DNA from: Dysgonomonas sp. 25 | GTDB lineage: Bacteria > Bacteroidota > Bacteroidia > Bacteroidales > Dysgonomonadaceae | Direction: 5' to 3' | Assembly (NCBI RefSeq): GCF_010501075.1 | Contig: NZ_QVMN01000003.1 | Span: 14,292 to 78,291 of the forward strand | Length of the DNA stretch: 64,000 nt | In this document: piece by piece, positions 45,660 through 53,959 of the stretch | Numbering within the stretch: the stretch's first letter is position 1 | Layout: each line of letters starts with the position of its first letter | The notes under the pieces: model-generated | Database searches by the model: none | What the model was told of the DNA's origin: nothing | Seen by the model: the letters and a program-made list of their open reading frames with translations, nothing else | Program-made: the position numbers and the translations under genes

Positions 45660-47630
45660 ATGAGTAAGAAACAGAGAGAGAGTTTGCACTCTTTGATTAG
45701 TAAAGCAGATGCATATTATAAGTCTTCTGATTTTGACAATGCGTTAGAATTCTATGATAAAGCGATTGTTCAGAATCAACAATCAGCTGAAGCATGGAAT
45801 GGAAAAGGGTTAACGTTAGTCTCTAAGGGACAATTAGACTTAGGTTTATCTTGTTATAAAAAAGCTTTAAAAATAGATAATTCTATCGCTCTTATCTGGA
45901 ATAATATTGGAGCTTACTATTTTCAAATCGGGCAATATGAAGAAGCATATAACCATTTTAATAAGTCAATAGAATTGGAGCATTCTGTCCTTGCATATTA
46001 TAATCTTTGTTCTTTGTTTTATCAAAAAGGAGAGTTTTATTCTGCATTATTATATATTGAAAAAGCAATAGCCCTAACTCCAAATGATTCTGTATTATGG
46101 AGTTCTAAAGGTAATTTGTTTTTTGAATTAGGTTATTTTGATGAGGCAATAGACTTTTTAAATAAATCTATTCAGATAGATAATAATAATTTTGATGCTT
46201 ATAATAGTTTAGGTTTTATTTATATAGCAAAACAAGACTACTCAAAAGCTGAAGAAAATTTGTTCAAATCTCTAGAGATTAAGAATAATTATCATGCTGC
46301 ATTATCGAATATAAGCTTATTATATAAAGAGAAAGAAGAGTATTTGAAAGCTTTGGAATACGCCAAAAGAGCCAAAGATATAGCTCCTCACATTCCTTCC
46401 TTATGGGCTGATCTAGGAAGCTGTTTGTACAATTGTATTATAAAAGAAAAAATAACAACAGAGGGCGATTTAGAGCAGGTTGGAGAGATATTTGCAAGAG
46501 GGCAAAGAAGTGTAATTAGTGTATTAACAGATATTGCAGACGATAATCTATGTGACGAGGATACAAAAGTAATAATATTTAAAATGCTAGAAAGCGATAA
46601 TTTCTTTAATGAAACAATTGGTTCTTCTAGTGATCGAGAAGAATATAAAAATATATATTACCAGTCTCTAAAAGTTATATCATTACTCCATATTACAGGA
46701 GATGGAGAAAATCGATTTGGACATTATACAAATAAGGCTACAGCCGAAGCTTTATTATTTTCTGAATCTCCTTTTAGATTAAATACTATAGCTACCGCAA
46801 ATGATCCAGAAGAAGGATTACCCTTACTTCAAATATTGAACTTGCCTCATAGAAATACTGATTCACAATATCAAGCATTTGTTGGTTGTTTTACTTTTAA
46901 TTATGATAGCTTAAATCAATTCAGATTATACGGAAAATTAGATCAAGTTGAAGCCACGGGAGTAAGTATTGTCGTAAAGGATGATTTTTTTGAAGACGAG
47001 CCTGTTATAAATAGAAACATTATAAATAATGACAAAAAGAACATTTTATTAAAACCGAAATCTAAAGAATCATTGTTTAGATGTATATACATCGATCCTC
47101 AAACAAGCAGGGTTATTTCTATAGGACATAAGGAAAGTTGTGTCTTTTATAGAGAAAGTTATTTGTATGAAGATGTAGATTTAGTTGTGGCTGATTACAA
47201 AGAGAATATTTCACAAAAGGAACAAGCTGTAATTAGTGAATTGATAAGTTTAATAAATCAAACGAATGATTTATATGATCAGATAATAGAGGAGGATGAT
47301 AAACAAAGAAAATATTTCTTTTGGAATTGTTTACCTGTGCTACTTACACATTTAAGATATTTAGTGAAGCATTATGCTTTCAAAGAAGAACAAGAATGCA
47401 GAATAATTAGAGTAGAGAAACTTTTTAATAATTCAGATGTGATAGTAGATGAGAGTAAATCTAGAATGTATATTGATTATTTACCTTTATGTCAGCGAAA
47501 GGAAAATCAAAACTATGTAACAGAATTATTCTTTGGTCCAAAAGCTGAAGGTTTCAAAATATTTAGAGACAGAATTGATCATTCTGGTTTATCAATACTT
47601 TCTCACAAAAGCAAACACCCTTTTTCTTAA
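45660..47630 (+). CDS. TPR protein with DUF2971-like C-terminal domain
   Basis: The product is 656 residues. Residues about 5-265 are at least seven TPR units (DNALEFYDKAIVQNQ, AWNGKGLTLVSKGQLD, AYYNLCSLFYQKGEFYSAL, SSKGNLFFELGYFDEAIDFL and others). From about 335 on, HITGDGENRFGHYTNKATAE with the NDPEEGLP stretch, and near 580 KEEQECRIIRVEKLF, have the spacing and words of DUF2971 proteins (HYT..., NDPxE, WxxExExR). The function of that domain is unknown to me. It is 14 bp downstream of the STAND gene and almost certainly co-translated, so a partner or effector role is likely. It contains no signal peptide. Confidence 0.65.
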   Translation: MSKKQRESLHSLISKADAYYKSSDFDNALEFYDKAIVQNQQSAEAWNGKGLTLVSKGQLDLGLSCYKKALKIDNSIALIWNNIGAYYFQIGQYEEAYNHFNKSIELEHSVLAYYNLCSLFYQKGEFYSALLYIEKAIALTPNDSVLWSSKGNLFFELGYFDEAIDFLNKSIQIDNNNFDAYNSLGFIYIAKQDYSKAEENLFKSLEIKNNYHAALSNISLLYKEKEEYLKALEYAKRAKDIAPHIPSLWADLGSCLYNCIIKEKITTEGDLEQVGEIFARGQRSVISVLTDIADDNLCDEDTKVIIFKMLESDNFFNETIGSSSDREEYKNIYYQSLKVISLLHITGDGENRFGHYTNKATAEALLFSESPFRLNTIATANDPEEGLPLLQILNLPHRNTDSQYQAFVGCFTFNYDSLNQFRLYGKLDQVEATGVSIVVKDDFFEDEPVINRNIINNDKKNILLKPKSKESLFRCIYIDPQTSRVISIGHKESCVFYRESYLYEDVDLVVADYKENISQKEQAVISELISLINQTNDLYDQIIEEDDKQRKYFFWNCLPVLLTHLRYLVKHYAFKEEQECRIIRVEKLFNNSDVIVDESKSRMYIDYLPLCQRKENQNYVTELFFGPKAEGFKIFRDRIDHSGLSILSHKSKHPFS

Positions 47631-47655
47631 AAAAGAAATATACAATTTATAACAG

Positions 47656-48714
47656 TTATTCTTCCAATTCAGCCTCTATTTCTTCTATTGTAGGTAAACT
47701 ACCTTTGAAATCTTTGGGGAAGTGTTTTGTTAGTTCATATTCGGATACTCCAATAGGTTGGTTGATTCCTTTAAGAGCATATTCGGCAATAAAATGATTT
47801 TTACTTTTGCATATCATTAATCCGATAGTGGGATTGTCAGTTGGATGAGTAAGAATATCATTTACAGCAGATAAATAAAAGCTTAGTTTTCCTGCAAATT
47901 CAGGTATGAATTCCACAGCCTTTAGTTCAATAACTACATAGCATCTCAATTTCAGATGATAGAAAAGTAAATCAATAAAGAATTCCTTATCTCCAATATT
48001 CAAGGGAACTTGTCTCCCTACATAAGAAAAGCCAGCACCTAGTTCTAAGAGGAATCGTGTTATGTTCTCAGTTAGTGCATCTTCTAGTTCCCGTTCTTTA
48101 TAATTTTCGGATAAAACAAGAAAGTCAAAGTTATATGGATCTTTTAGTGTTTGTTGTGCTAAATCACTTTGGATAGGAGGGAGGGTTAAATTAAAATTAG
48201 TTGTAGAGCTTCCCACACGTTTATATTCACCTAATCCTATGTGGGCATCTAACATATCTCTACTCCAACCAAGTTCTATCGTTTTATTGATATAAAATAG
48301 AGCCTCGTCAATATTTTTACATTTTGAGACGATTTTGAGATTATGTCCCCATGGAATTTGGGCAACAAGTTGTTGCATATTTCCCTTCTCTAATTGGGCA
48401 ACAGCCTGTTTCCCAAATATATTTTTTTGATTATAAAACGAATACCATTGTCTAATATATTTTAAATTACGAACTGAAAAGCCTTGTATATTAGGGAACT
48501 CTTCTTGAAGGTCTTTACTAAGTTGCACAATAAAACCATCACCCCATTTAGTTTTTTCCTGTTTCTCAATAATATCTTTTCCCATCGACCAATATAAGGT
48601 TATCAGTTCTGCGTTGACTTTAACGGCAGCTTTTAGCTGACTTTGTTTTATTCGATTTTTCAGGTCGATTAACCATTGCTTATAGTCAGTATTAGATTTT
48701 ATTATATCAGTCAT
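47656..48714 (-). CDS. DUF1016/YhcG-type PDDEXK nuclease
   Basis: The product is 352 residues. The N-terminal DUF1016_N domain (YKQWLIDLKNRIKQSQLKAA, VNAELITLYWSMGKDI) is followed by the catalytic DUF1016 domain. The PDDEXK residues are Asp248 (FFIDLLFYH), Glu263 and Lys265 (CYVVIELKAVEF). Such proteins (YhcG, PDDEXK) occur often in mobile elements, next to restriction genes and in defence islands. The physiological role is not established. It runs convergent to the TPR-DUF2971 gene (25 bp apart) and 41 bp downstream of the recombinase gene on the same strand, so it could be transcribed with the recombinase. Confidence 0.92.
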   Translation of the reverse strand: MTDIIKSNTDYKQWLIDLKNRIKQSQLKAAVKVNAELITLYWSMGKDIIEKQEKTKWGDGFIVQLSKDLQEEFPNIQGFSVRNLKYIRQWYSFYNQKNIFGKQAVAQLEKGNMQQLVAQIPWGHNLKIVSKCKNIDEALFYINKTIELGWSRDMLDAHIGLGEYKRVGSSTTNFNLTLPPIQSDLAQQTLKDPYNFDFLVLSENYKERELEDALTENITRFLLELGAGFSYVGRQVPLNIGDKEFFIDLLFYHLKLRCYVVIELKAVEFIPEFAGKLSFYLSAVNDILTHPTDNPTIGLMICKSKNHFIAEYALKGINQPIGVSEYELTKHFPKDFKGSLPTIEEIEAELEE

Positions 48715-48755
48715 ATTATTTTAATTGTGTGGGTTGTTCAAAGGTAATTATTTAA

Positions 48756-50087
48756 TCAGAACTGTAATAACGAATTGTACTGTAATCTGTCTTCTTTAGT
48801 ATACTCTTCAATATATGAATCTGTAACGGATTTTCGAGAGTGTCCGAGAGCGAAACCAATGTAAGATTCAGGAACTCGATTATGTGCTAATATTGTTCCA
48901 TAAGAATGTCGGGCAGTATATGTACTCACAGTTTCAGGGAGATGTTCTTCTTCTGGTAAATTTAGATTTATAGACTTAATCAGTTTCTTGATATTGCTGT
49001 TAACAACATAAGTGATATTCTTGGTTAGTCTTATTTCATCTGCATAAGATTCGCCACCTTTTAAGAAAGAGAAGACAAAGCTATCTTTATTCATTTTGTT
49101 ACCCCATTCCGCTATTATATCTTTCATTTTTGGAAACAAAGGGAAAGATATATACATATCTTCTGTAGCGGTGTTTTTTGTTTTTTCACGCACGAAGGTG
49201 AATTCGTTTGTTTTTCTATTATAATCAGACCACTTTAAGCGAATCAAATCGGCAAAATTTATTCCATTCGCCCAAAAAGAGAATAAAAACAAGTCTCTTG
49301 ACATTTTTCGATTTCGCTCTTTTATGGAAGCCTCTGCTATTATCTTGATATCATCTAATGTTAGTGCAATCTTTCTACTTCCAGTCTTTTTTATCGTATA
49401 TGAACTTTGAGAACCCTTCTTGAAGCAGTAATCGCTTGGTCTTATTATTCCATCACTCAAGGCTACATTGCAAATGGTGCGCATTGCACGCATACGCATT
49501 GCTATTGTTGTTTTAGTATATCCATGAGATAAAGCTTCTTTCTCAAATCGCTGCATTTGTTCGGCTGTAATATCTTGGAAAGTCAATTCAATAAAATCTT
49601 TGCTGCATTTTTGCATTTCTTTTCGCTCACACCATTTACCACATTTAAAACATACAAAAGCATTTAAGGCACCCTGATAGAATTCGGCAGTATTCAGTTT
49701 ATTGGCATCTGTCAATTCTTGAATCTTATTTTTAAAAGCAGTGTTTACGCTTTGTCTATTACCTCTTCCTAGCAAAGTTTCTAATCTCTCAAAACTAAAA
49801 GCATTTAATTCGCAAAGTTGTTTAACGGCATTAAATATTACTTGTGAGGATGCTTCAATACTTCGTCTATCTTCTACAAGTTTGGGATCTCTTGCTTTGG
49901 GAAGTCGTTGCCAATCCTGAATGGACATAGTTATTCCAGTGGGGTAATATTTTTGTTTTTTTACTAAAGTAACTCTCGTTCTGACAAAATATAATCCATC
50001 ATAATTAGCTCTTCTGGTATCTAAAAAACTTGCAACTTTTACATTATCTTTTTGCTTTTGGTTGATGGTTTCTATTTTTTCTTTCAT
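48756..50087 (-). CDS. Tyrosine recombinase (element integrase)
   Basis: The product is 443 residues. The N-terminal part has an arm-type-binding and SAM-like core-binding domain with a CFKCGKWCERKEM stretch (Cys pair near 170). The catalytic domain carries TYTARHSYGTILAHN (Arg393, His394), FALGHSRKSVTDSY with His416 and nucleophile Tyr425. The first catalytic Arg of the family is not in its usual place (WANGINFADLIRL), as in the Bacteroides IntDOT-type proteins. The HxxR box has Tyr in place of the first His, also common in this group. It should insert the element at tRNA-Met. It lies at the right end, with TATGTACATA sites in its upstream region. Confidence 0.92.
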   Translation of the reverse strand: MKEKIETINQKQKDNVKVASFLDTRRANYDGLYFVRTRVTLVKKQKYYPTGITMSIQDWQRLPKARDPKLVEDRRSIEASSQVIFNAVKQLCELNAFSFERLETLLGRGNRQSVNTAFKNKIQELTDANKLNTAEFYQGALNAFVCFKCGKWCERKEMQKCSKDFIELTFQDITAEQMQRFEKEALSHGYTKTTIAMRMRAMRTICNVALSDGIIRPSDYCFKKGSQSSYTIKKTGSRKIALTLDDIKIIAEASIKERNRKMSRDLFLFSFWANGINFADLIRLKWSDYNRKTNEFTFVREKTKNTATEDMYISFPLFPKMKDIIAEWGNKMNKDSFVFSFLKGGESYADEIRLTKNITYVVNSNIKKLIKSINLNLPEEEHLPETVSTYTARHSYGTILAHNRVPESYIGFALGHSRKSVTDSYIEEYTKEDRLQYNSLLQF

Positions 50088-50103
50088 ATACTTTAGGTTA
50101 TCT

Positions 50104-50185
50104 TATGTACATACTAACTGTTGAAAAATTACATTCAAATCTTCTGTTAAAGCCGAAATGATGTACATACTATGTACATACTACT
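50104..50185. repeat. Right cluster of TATGTACATA sites
   Basis: TATGTACATA occurs at 50104-50113 and 50171-50180, with GATGTACATA at 50160-50169. The 26 bp at 50160-50185 are identical and in the same orientation as 36029-36054. They lie between the recombinase start (50087) and the right attachment repeat. They could be arm sites, operators or both. Confidence 0.75.
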
Positions 50186-50319
50186 CGTGCAAATATAGGT
50201 AAAAAAGCATATATATCACAAAAATATGACAAGAAAATATTTTTATTAAATATCTGATATGTAGATGATAATAAAATAAAATCAAAAATATTAAAGATGA
50301 GAAAATTGATTATTTTATT

Positions 50320-50403
50320 ATTCATAATCATGAGATCCGGGGTTCAGGCCCCCGTTCAGATTCTTGAAAATGAGTGGTTTACGAGAGATTGTAAGCCTCT
50401 TTT
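50320..50403 (+). repeat. Right attachment repeat (attR), decayed tRNA copy
   Basis: It starts ATTCATAATCATGAG like the left repeat and matches it without gaps, with 10 differences by hand count. Four of the ten are in the 7-base acceptor 3' strand (TCAGATT instead of CCCGCTA), so this copy has drifted and cannot serve as a tRNA 3' end. Confidence 0.85.
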
Positions 50404-50512
50404 TTTATAGATCTAACTACATCTCCGAAACCGATCGAATCGTATACAGCGATTTCGATTTATTCCACTTGTCAAGGGCATATTGGCGTTGAAGTCGAAG
50501 CAATATAAAAAA

Positions 50513-50551
50513 CTGCACCTCAAAAGTTTTTATCGAACTTGTGGGGTGCAG
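50513..50551 (-). terminator. Terminator of metG
   Basis: CTGCACCTCAAAAGTT and AACTTGTGGGGTGCAG pair with two mismatches around a short loop. On the minus strand GTTTTTTAT follows; on the plus strand T8 follows seven bases later, so it may act in both directions. Confidence 0.75.
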
Positions 50552-50590
50552 TCTTGATTTTTTTTGGACTTCTGTCTTATAAAGAAAGAT

Positions 50591-52636
50591 TTATCCTACC
50601 TGGCTTCCCGGCTTAACTTCCTTGATAGGTTGGATAAGCGCTAAACTTCCATCGCTGTTCTCTGCTGACAGAATCATCCCTTCCGAAAGGATTCCGCGAA
50701 GCTTGCGGGGGGCTAAGTTGGCAATAAAACAAACCTGCTTACCTACCAGTTCTTCCGGATTGTAGAATGCAGCAATACCCGAAATGATTGTGCGCTTCTT
50801 CATTCCGTCATCGATGAGGAATTGCAACAGCTTATCTGTTTTCGGGACTTTCTGGCATTCGAGTATCGTTCCTACACGGATGTCGATTTTACCAAAGTCG
50901 TCGAATTCGATATTAGCCTTCTGCGGAGCCGTTTCTATCTTTACTTCCTCTTCGGCATTGGCTTTTTTAGTATCTAACAATTTTTGTACTTGTTTCTCGA
51001 TTGTTTCGTCCTCTATTTTCTCGAACAGGAGCGAAGCCTCACCTAATTGGTGTCCGGCAGGCAATAATGCTGTGTTACCCAACTGATGCCATCCGAAGTT
51101 ATTGGTATTCAGGAATTGGAGTATCTTTTTGCTGCTATCCGGCAAGAACGGTTCGAAGGCTATTGCCAGATTTGCTGTTATTTGCAATGACAAGTTGAGG
51201 ATGGTTGCTACACGCTCCATATCCGTTTTTGCCAGCTTCCAGGGTTCGGTGTCGGCAAGGTATTTGTTCCCGATACGCGCCAAGTTCATAGCTTCTTTCA
51301 AGGCATCGCGGAAGCGGTAGTTGCCGAGATAATTTTCGATTGTCTCTTTGACATTCTTAAACTCGGCAATTGTTTCCTTGTCGTAATCGGTTAATTCGCC
51401 GCACGCAGGAACTTTATTGTCGAAATACTTCTGTGTGAGGACTAAAGCTCGGTTGACGAAGTTGCCGAAAATAGCAACTAATTCATTGTTGTTGCGTGCC
51501 TGAAAGTCTTTCCATGTGAAGTCGTTATCTTTCGTTTCGGGAGCGTTGGCTGTCAATACATAACGTAATACATCCGATTTTCCCGGGAAATCTTCGAGAT
51601 ATTCGTGCAGCCATACTGCCCAGTTGCGCGAAGTGGATATTTTATCCCCTTCGAGATTCAAAAATTCGTTTGCAGGGACATTTTCGGGTAAGATATACGA
51701 GCCATCGGCTTTCAGCATAGCAGGGAAGACGATGCAATGGAAAACGATATTATCTTTTCCGATGAAATGTACCAGTTTGGTATCTTCCGATTTCCACCAT
51801 GTTTCCCAGCTGTCGGGCAACAACTCGATGGTATTCGATATGTAGCCGATAGGTGCATCGAACCAGACATACAAGACTTTTCCTTTCGCCTCCGGCAAAG
51901 GGATAGGCACACCCCAGTCGAGGTCGCGGCTTACAGCGCGCGGGTGCAGTCCTGTGTCGAGCCATGATTTACATTGACCGTAAACGTTTGATTTCCATTC
52001 TTTATGGTCTTCCAGAATCCATTGACGAAGCCATGCTTCGTGCTTATCCAAAGGCAGATACCAGTGCTTTGTTTCGCGCATTACAGGGGCAGAGCCCGAG
52101 ATGGTCGAGCGCGGATTTATCAAATCCGTCGGGTTGAGCGACGAGCCGCACGATTCGCATTGATCGCCATAGGCGTCGGGATTGCCGCAACGGGGGCATT
52201 CGCCCATAATATAGCGGTCGGCAAGGAACATCTGTGCTTCCTCGTCGTAATATTGTTCGCTTGTTTGCTCTTCAAATTCTCCTTTGTCGTAGAGTTTTTT
52301 GAAGAAGTCCGAAGCTGTTTTTTTGTGTATATCAGAACTTGTACGCGAATAGACGTCGAAAGAGATACCGAAATCTTCGAACGATTTTTTGATTATCTCG
52401 TGATATTTGTCTACGATTGCCTGCGGAGTTGTATTTTCTTTCTTGGCACGGATAGTGATGGGTACACCATGCTCGTCCGAACCTCCGATAAATAAAACGT
52501 CTTCGCCTTTCAGTCTCAGGTAGCGTACATAAATATCTGCCGGAATATATACACCTGCCATGTGGCCGATATGTACCGGGCCGTTGGCATAGGGTAGGGC
52601 AGAGGTAACAAGTGTTCTTTTATACTTTTTTGTCAT
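50591..52636 (-). CDS. metG: Methionyl-tRNA synthetase
   Basis: The product is 681 residues. It charges tRNA-Met. The class I catalytic domain has HIGH as [11 protein letters not shown] and the KMSKS-like [10 protein letters not shown]; the zinc knuckle is [18 protein letters not shown]. After the helical anticodon domain and a linker (about 555-575), the C-terminal EMAP-type tRNA-binding/dimerisation domain ([40 protein letters not shown]) completes the long form. Before insertion of the element, metG and tRNA-Met would have been convergent neighbours. The -7 box is at 52656-52663. Confidence 0.97.
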   Translation of the reverse strand: MTKKYKRTLVTSALPYANGPVHIGHMAGVYIPADIYVRYLRLKGEDVLFIGGSDEHGVPITIRAKKENTTPQAIVDKYHEIIKKSFEDFGISFDVYSRTSSDIHKKTASDFFKKLYDKGEFEEQTSEQYYDEEAQMFLADRYIMGECPRCGNPDAYGDQCESCGSSLNPTDLINPRSTISGSAPVMRETKHWYLPLDKHEAWLRQWILEDHKEWKSNVYGQCKSWLDTGLHPRAVSRDLDWGVPIPLPEAKGKVLYVWFDAPIGYISNTIELLPDSWETWWKSEDTKLVHFIGKDNIVFHCIVFPAMLKADGSYILPENVPANEFLNLEGDKISTSRNWAVWLHEYLEDFPGKSDVLRYVLTANAPETKDNDFTWKDFQARNNNELVAIFGNFVNRALVLTQKYFDNKVPACGELTDYDKETIAEFKNVKETIENYLGNYRFRDALKEAMNLARIGNKYLADTEPWKLAKTDMERVATILNLSLQITANLAIAFEPFLPDSSKKILQFLNTNNFGWHQLGNTALLPAGHQLGEASLLFEKIEDETIEKQVQKLLDTKKANAEEEVKIETAPQKANIEFDDFGKIDIRVGTILECQKVPKTDKLLQFLIDDGMKKRTIISGIAAFYNPEELVGKQVCFIANLAPRKLRGILSEGMILSAENSDGSLALIQPIKEVKPGSQVG

Positions 52637-52655
52637 AAAGCCTTATTTTAGGATG

Positions 52656-52663
52656 CAAAGATA
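52656..52663 (-). promoter_or_regulatory. -7 box of metG
   Basis: TATCTTTG on the minus strand fits the consensus, 19 bp before the ATG, in the gap after the neighbouring gene's stop. Confidence 0.6.
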
Positions 52664-52671
52664 AGTATTTT

Positions 52672-53907
52672 TTAGAACGTATATCCTAAAACGATATTAG
52701 GAGTTTTTATTTTATCTTTTCCATGGAATTGGCTTGCATCACTTTTCGTGTAATTCTCCAGTGATGCTCTTATGAAAATGCTTCCTGCAGTTTTCACTTC
52801 GTAGTCTATCCCTAAGCTGATATAATATCCTAAATGAGTTTTTCTCATTTTGTAATCCGAAATTATCGGATTTAATCCATTGTTTTGGCTTATAGTTTGC
52901 TCAAAGGATGGATTTGCGAAGATGGTATATAATACTCCTGCGCTAATCGAAGGGCGGAGCCTGTATTCAGGGTATGTATATTTTACCCCTAATTTAGGGG
53001 AGATTGTTATTCCTTTATAATCGAAGCTGTAATAATAAATGCTTGAAATATTCTTCTGTATTTCTATTTCGGGTGTTTTTTTCTTGAATTGAGAAAGTTG
53101 CAATCCTGCTTGGATACTAAAATATTTAGACCAGCGTGGGTTCATTATGTCTACTTGTGCCCCTATGACGGGAGCAATATTCTTGGAGGTGTGTTTTTTA
53201 GAATCGATGTTGTAACCGACTGCTCCCGCCACATCAAAAATATAAGTTGATTGCTGTATTCCCGCATATAAAGAAAAATTTAATTTGATAGAACTTTCAT
53301 CCGGTTTTTTATTGACATATACGATACAATCCTCTCCGCTTGTACACACGTCCTGATGATATTGCTTTGCAACATCGATGAATGATTTCTGGTTAAACTT
53401 CATATTTACGGCTTTTTTCATAATCGTTTTATTATCACGAAAATAGTATTGTATCAGGTTTCTGTATTTGTAATCGGTAACAACTTGGTTCTCGTCATTT
53501 ATTCTGTCCGGTCGTTGCGTATACAATGTCATTTCCCCTTTCTCATCTTCGAAGAAATAGTATTTCTGATTATTGTTAGTGTAATAATAAAGGTTCATAA
53601 TCCCTTCGACGAGGAATTCGAGAAAGACGGTCGATTCCGTATCACCGATCTTTACATTTCGGCTTACGTAATATTTTCCGTCATCGAACCGATAGGTTTG
53701 TATGTCTTCCGGATAATATATTTCGGGTTGGGCATTAAGTTCCTTTTTGAAAGTACATTGCTTGCAATTTACTTCGTCAGTACGGAAGTCAATATAGCCT
53801 CGGATTGTCTCGTTCTCGTTCGTTACGATGTATCCCTTTTGGTAATTTTGAGCACATAGACAAGTCGCTACGAATGTAGCAAATAGTATTAGAAAAGTCT
53901 TTTTCAT
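52672..53907 (-). CDS. Outer-membrane beta-barrel protein
   Basis: The product is 411 residues with a signal peptide (MKKTFLILFATFVATCLCAQ). The N-terminal half (about 21-190) resembles a periplasmic domain with the GYIVTNENETIRGYIDFR beginning. From about 205 the alternation of short aromatic beta-strands (NFSLYAGIQQSTYIF, YFSIQAGLQLSQF, GYYISLGIDYEV, IVLGYTF at the very end) is typical of an outer-membrane barrel of 8-10 strands, with a C-terminal Phe. It resembles the porin-family barrel proteins of Bacteroidota. Ligand unknown. Upstream of metG on the same strand, but metG has its own -7 box. Confidence 0.8.
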   Translation of the reverse strand: MKKTFLILFATFVATCLCAQNYQKGYIVTNENETIRGYIDFRTDEVNCKQCTFKKELNAQPEIYYPEDIQTYRFDDGKYYVSRNVKIGDTESTVFLEFLVEGIMNLYYYTNNNQKYYFFEDEKGEMTLYTQRPDRINDENQVVTDYKYRNLIQYYFRDNKTIMKKAVNMKFNQKSFIDVAKQYHQDVCTSGEDCIVYVNKKPDESSIKLNFSLYAGIQQSTYIFDVAGAVGYNIDSKKHTSKNIAPVIGAQVDIMNPRWSKYFSIQAGLQLSQFKKKTPEIEIQKNISSIYYYSFDYKGITISPKLGVKYTYPEYRLRPSISAGVLYTIFANPSFEQTISQNNGLNPIISDYKMRKTHLGYYISLGIDYEVKTAGSIFIRASLENYTKSDASQFHGKDKIKTPNIVLGYTF

Positions 53908-53959
53908 AGGCGATTGGATAGTCTGATTATTCTACATATTGTTTTCAACAATAGCGAAG

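Larger units (their letters stand above)
35939..50403 (+). mobile_element. Mobilizable integrated element in tRNA-Met
   Basis: The element is bounded by an 84-bp direct repeat made of the tRNA-Met 3' part and its terminator (35939-36022 and 50320-50403). Inside are a tyrosine recombinase at the right end, an excisionase-like HTH protein, MobC-like and relaxase genes with a candidate oriT, and cargo genes. No type IV secretion or coupling-protein gene is present, so it would be mobilised by a helper. Base composition is visibly more AT-rich than the flanks, most in the cargo at 41431-47630, which points to horizontal origin. Confidence 0.9.
50088..50590. other. Right junction region without a gene
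   Basis: About 500 bp: the recombinase upstream region with palindromes (50104-50185), AT-rich DNA, the decayed tRNA repeat (50320-50403), a stretch at 50417-50510 with coding-like bias but no start, and the hairpin at 50513-50551. Confidence 0.75.

Noticed and set aside
35939-50403. Prophage or conjugative transposon
   Set aside because: No capsid, tail, terminase or transfer-apparatus genes are present; only mobilisation and recombination genes were found.
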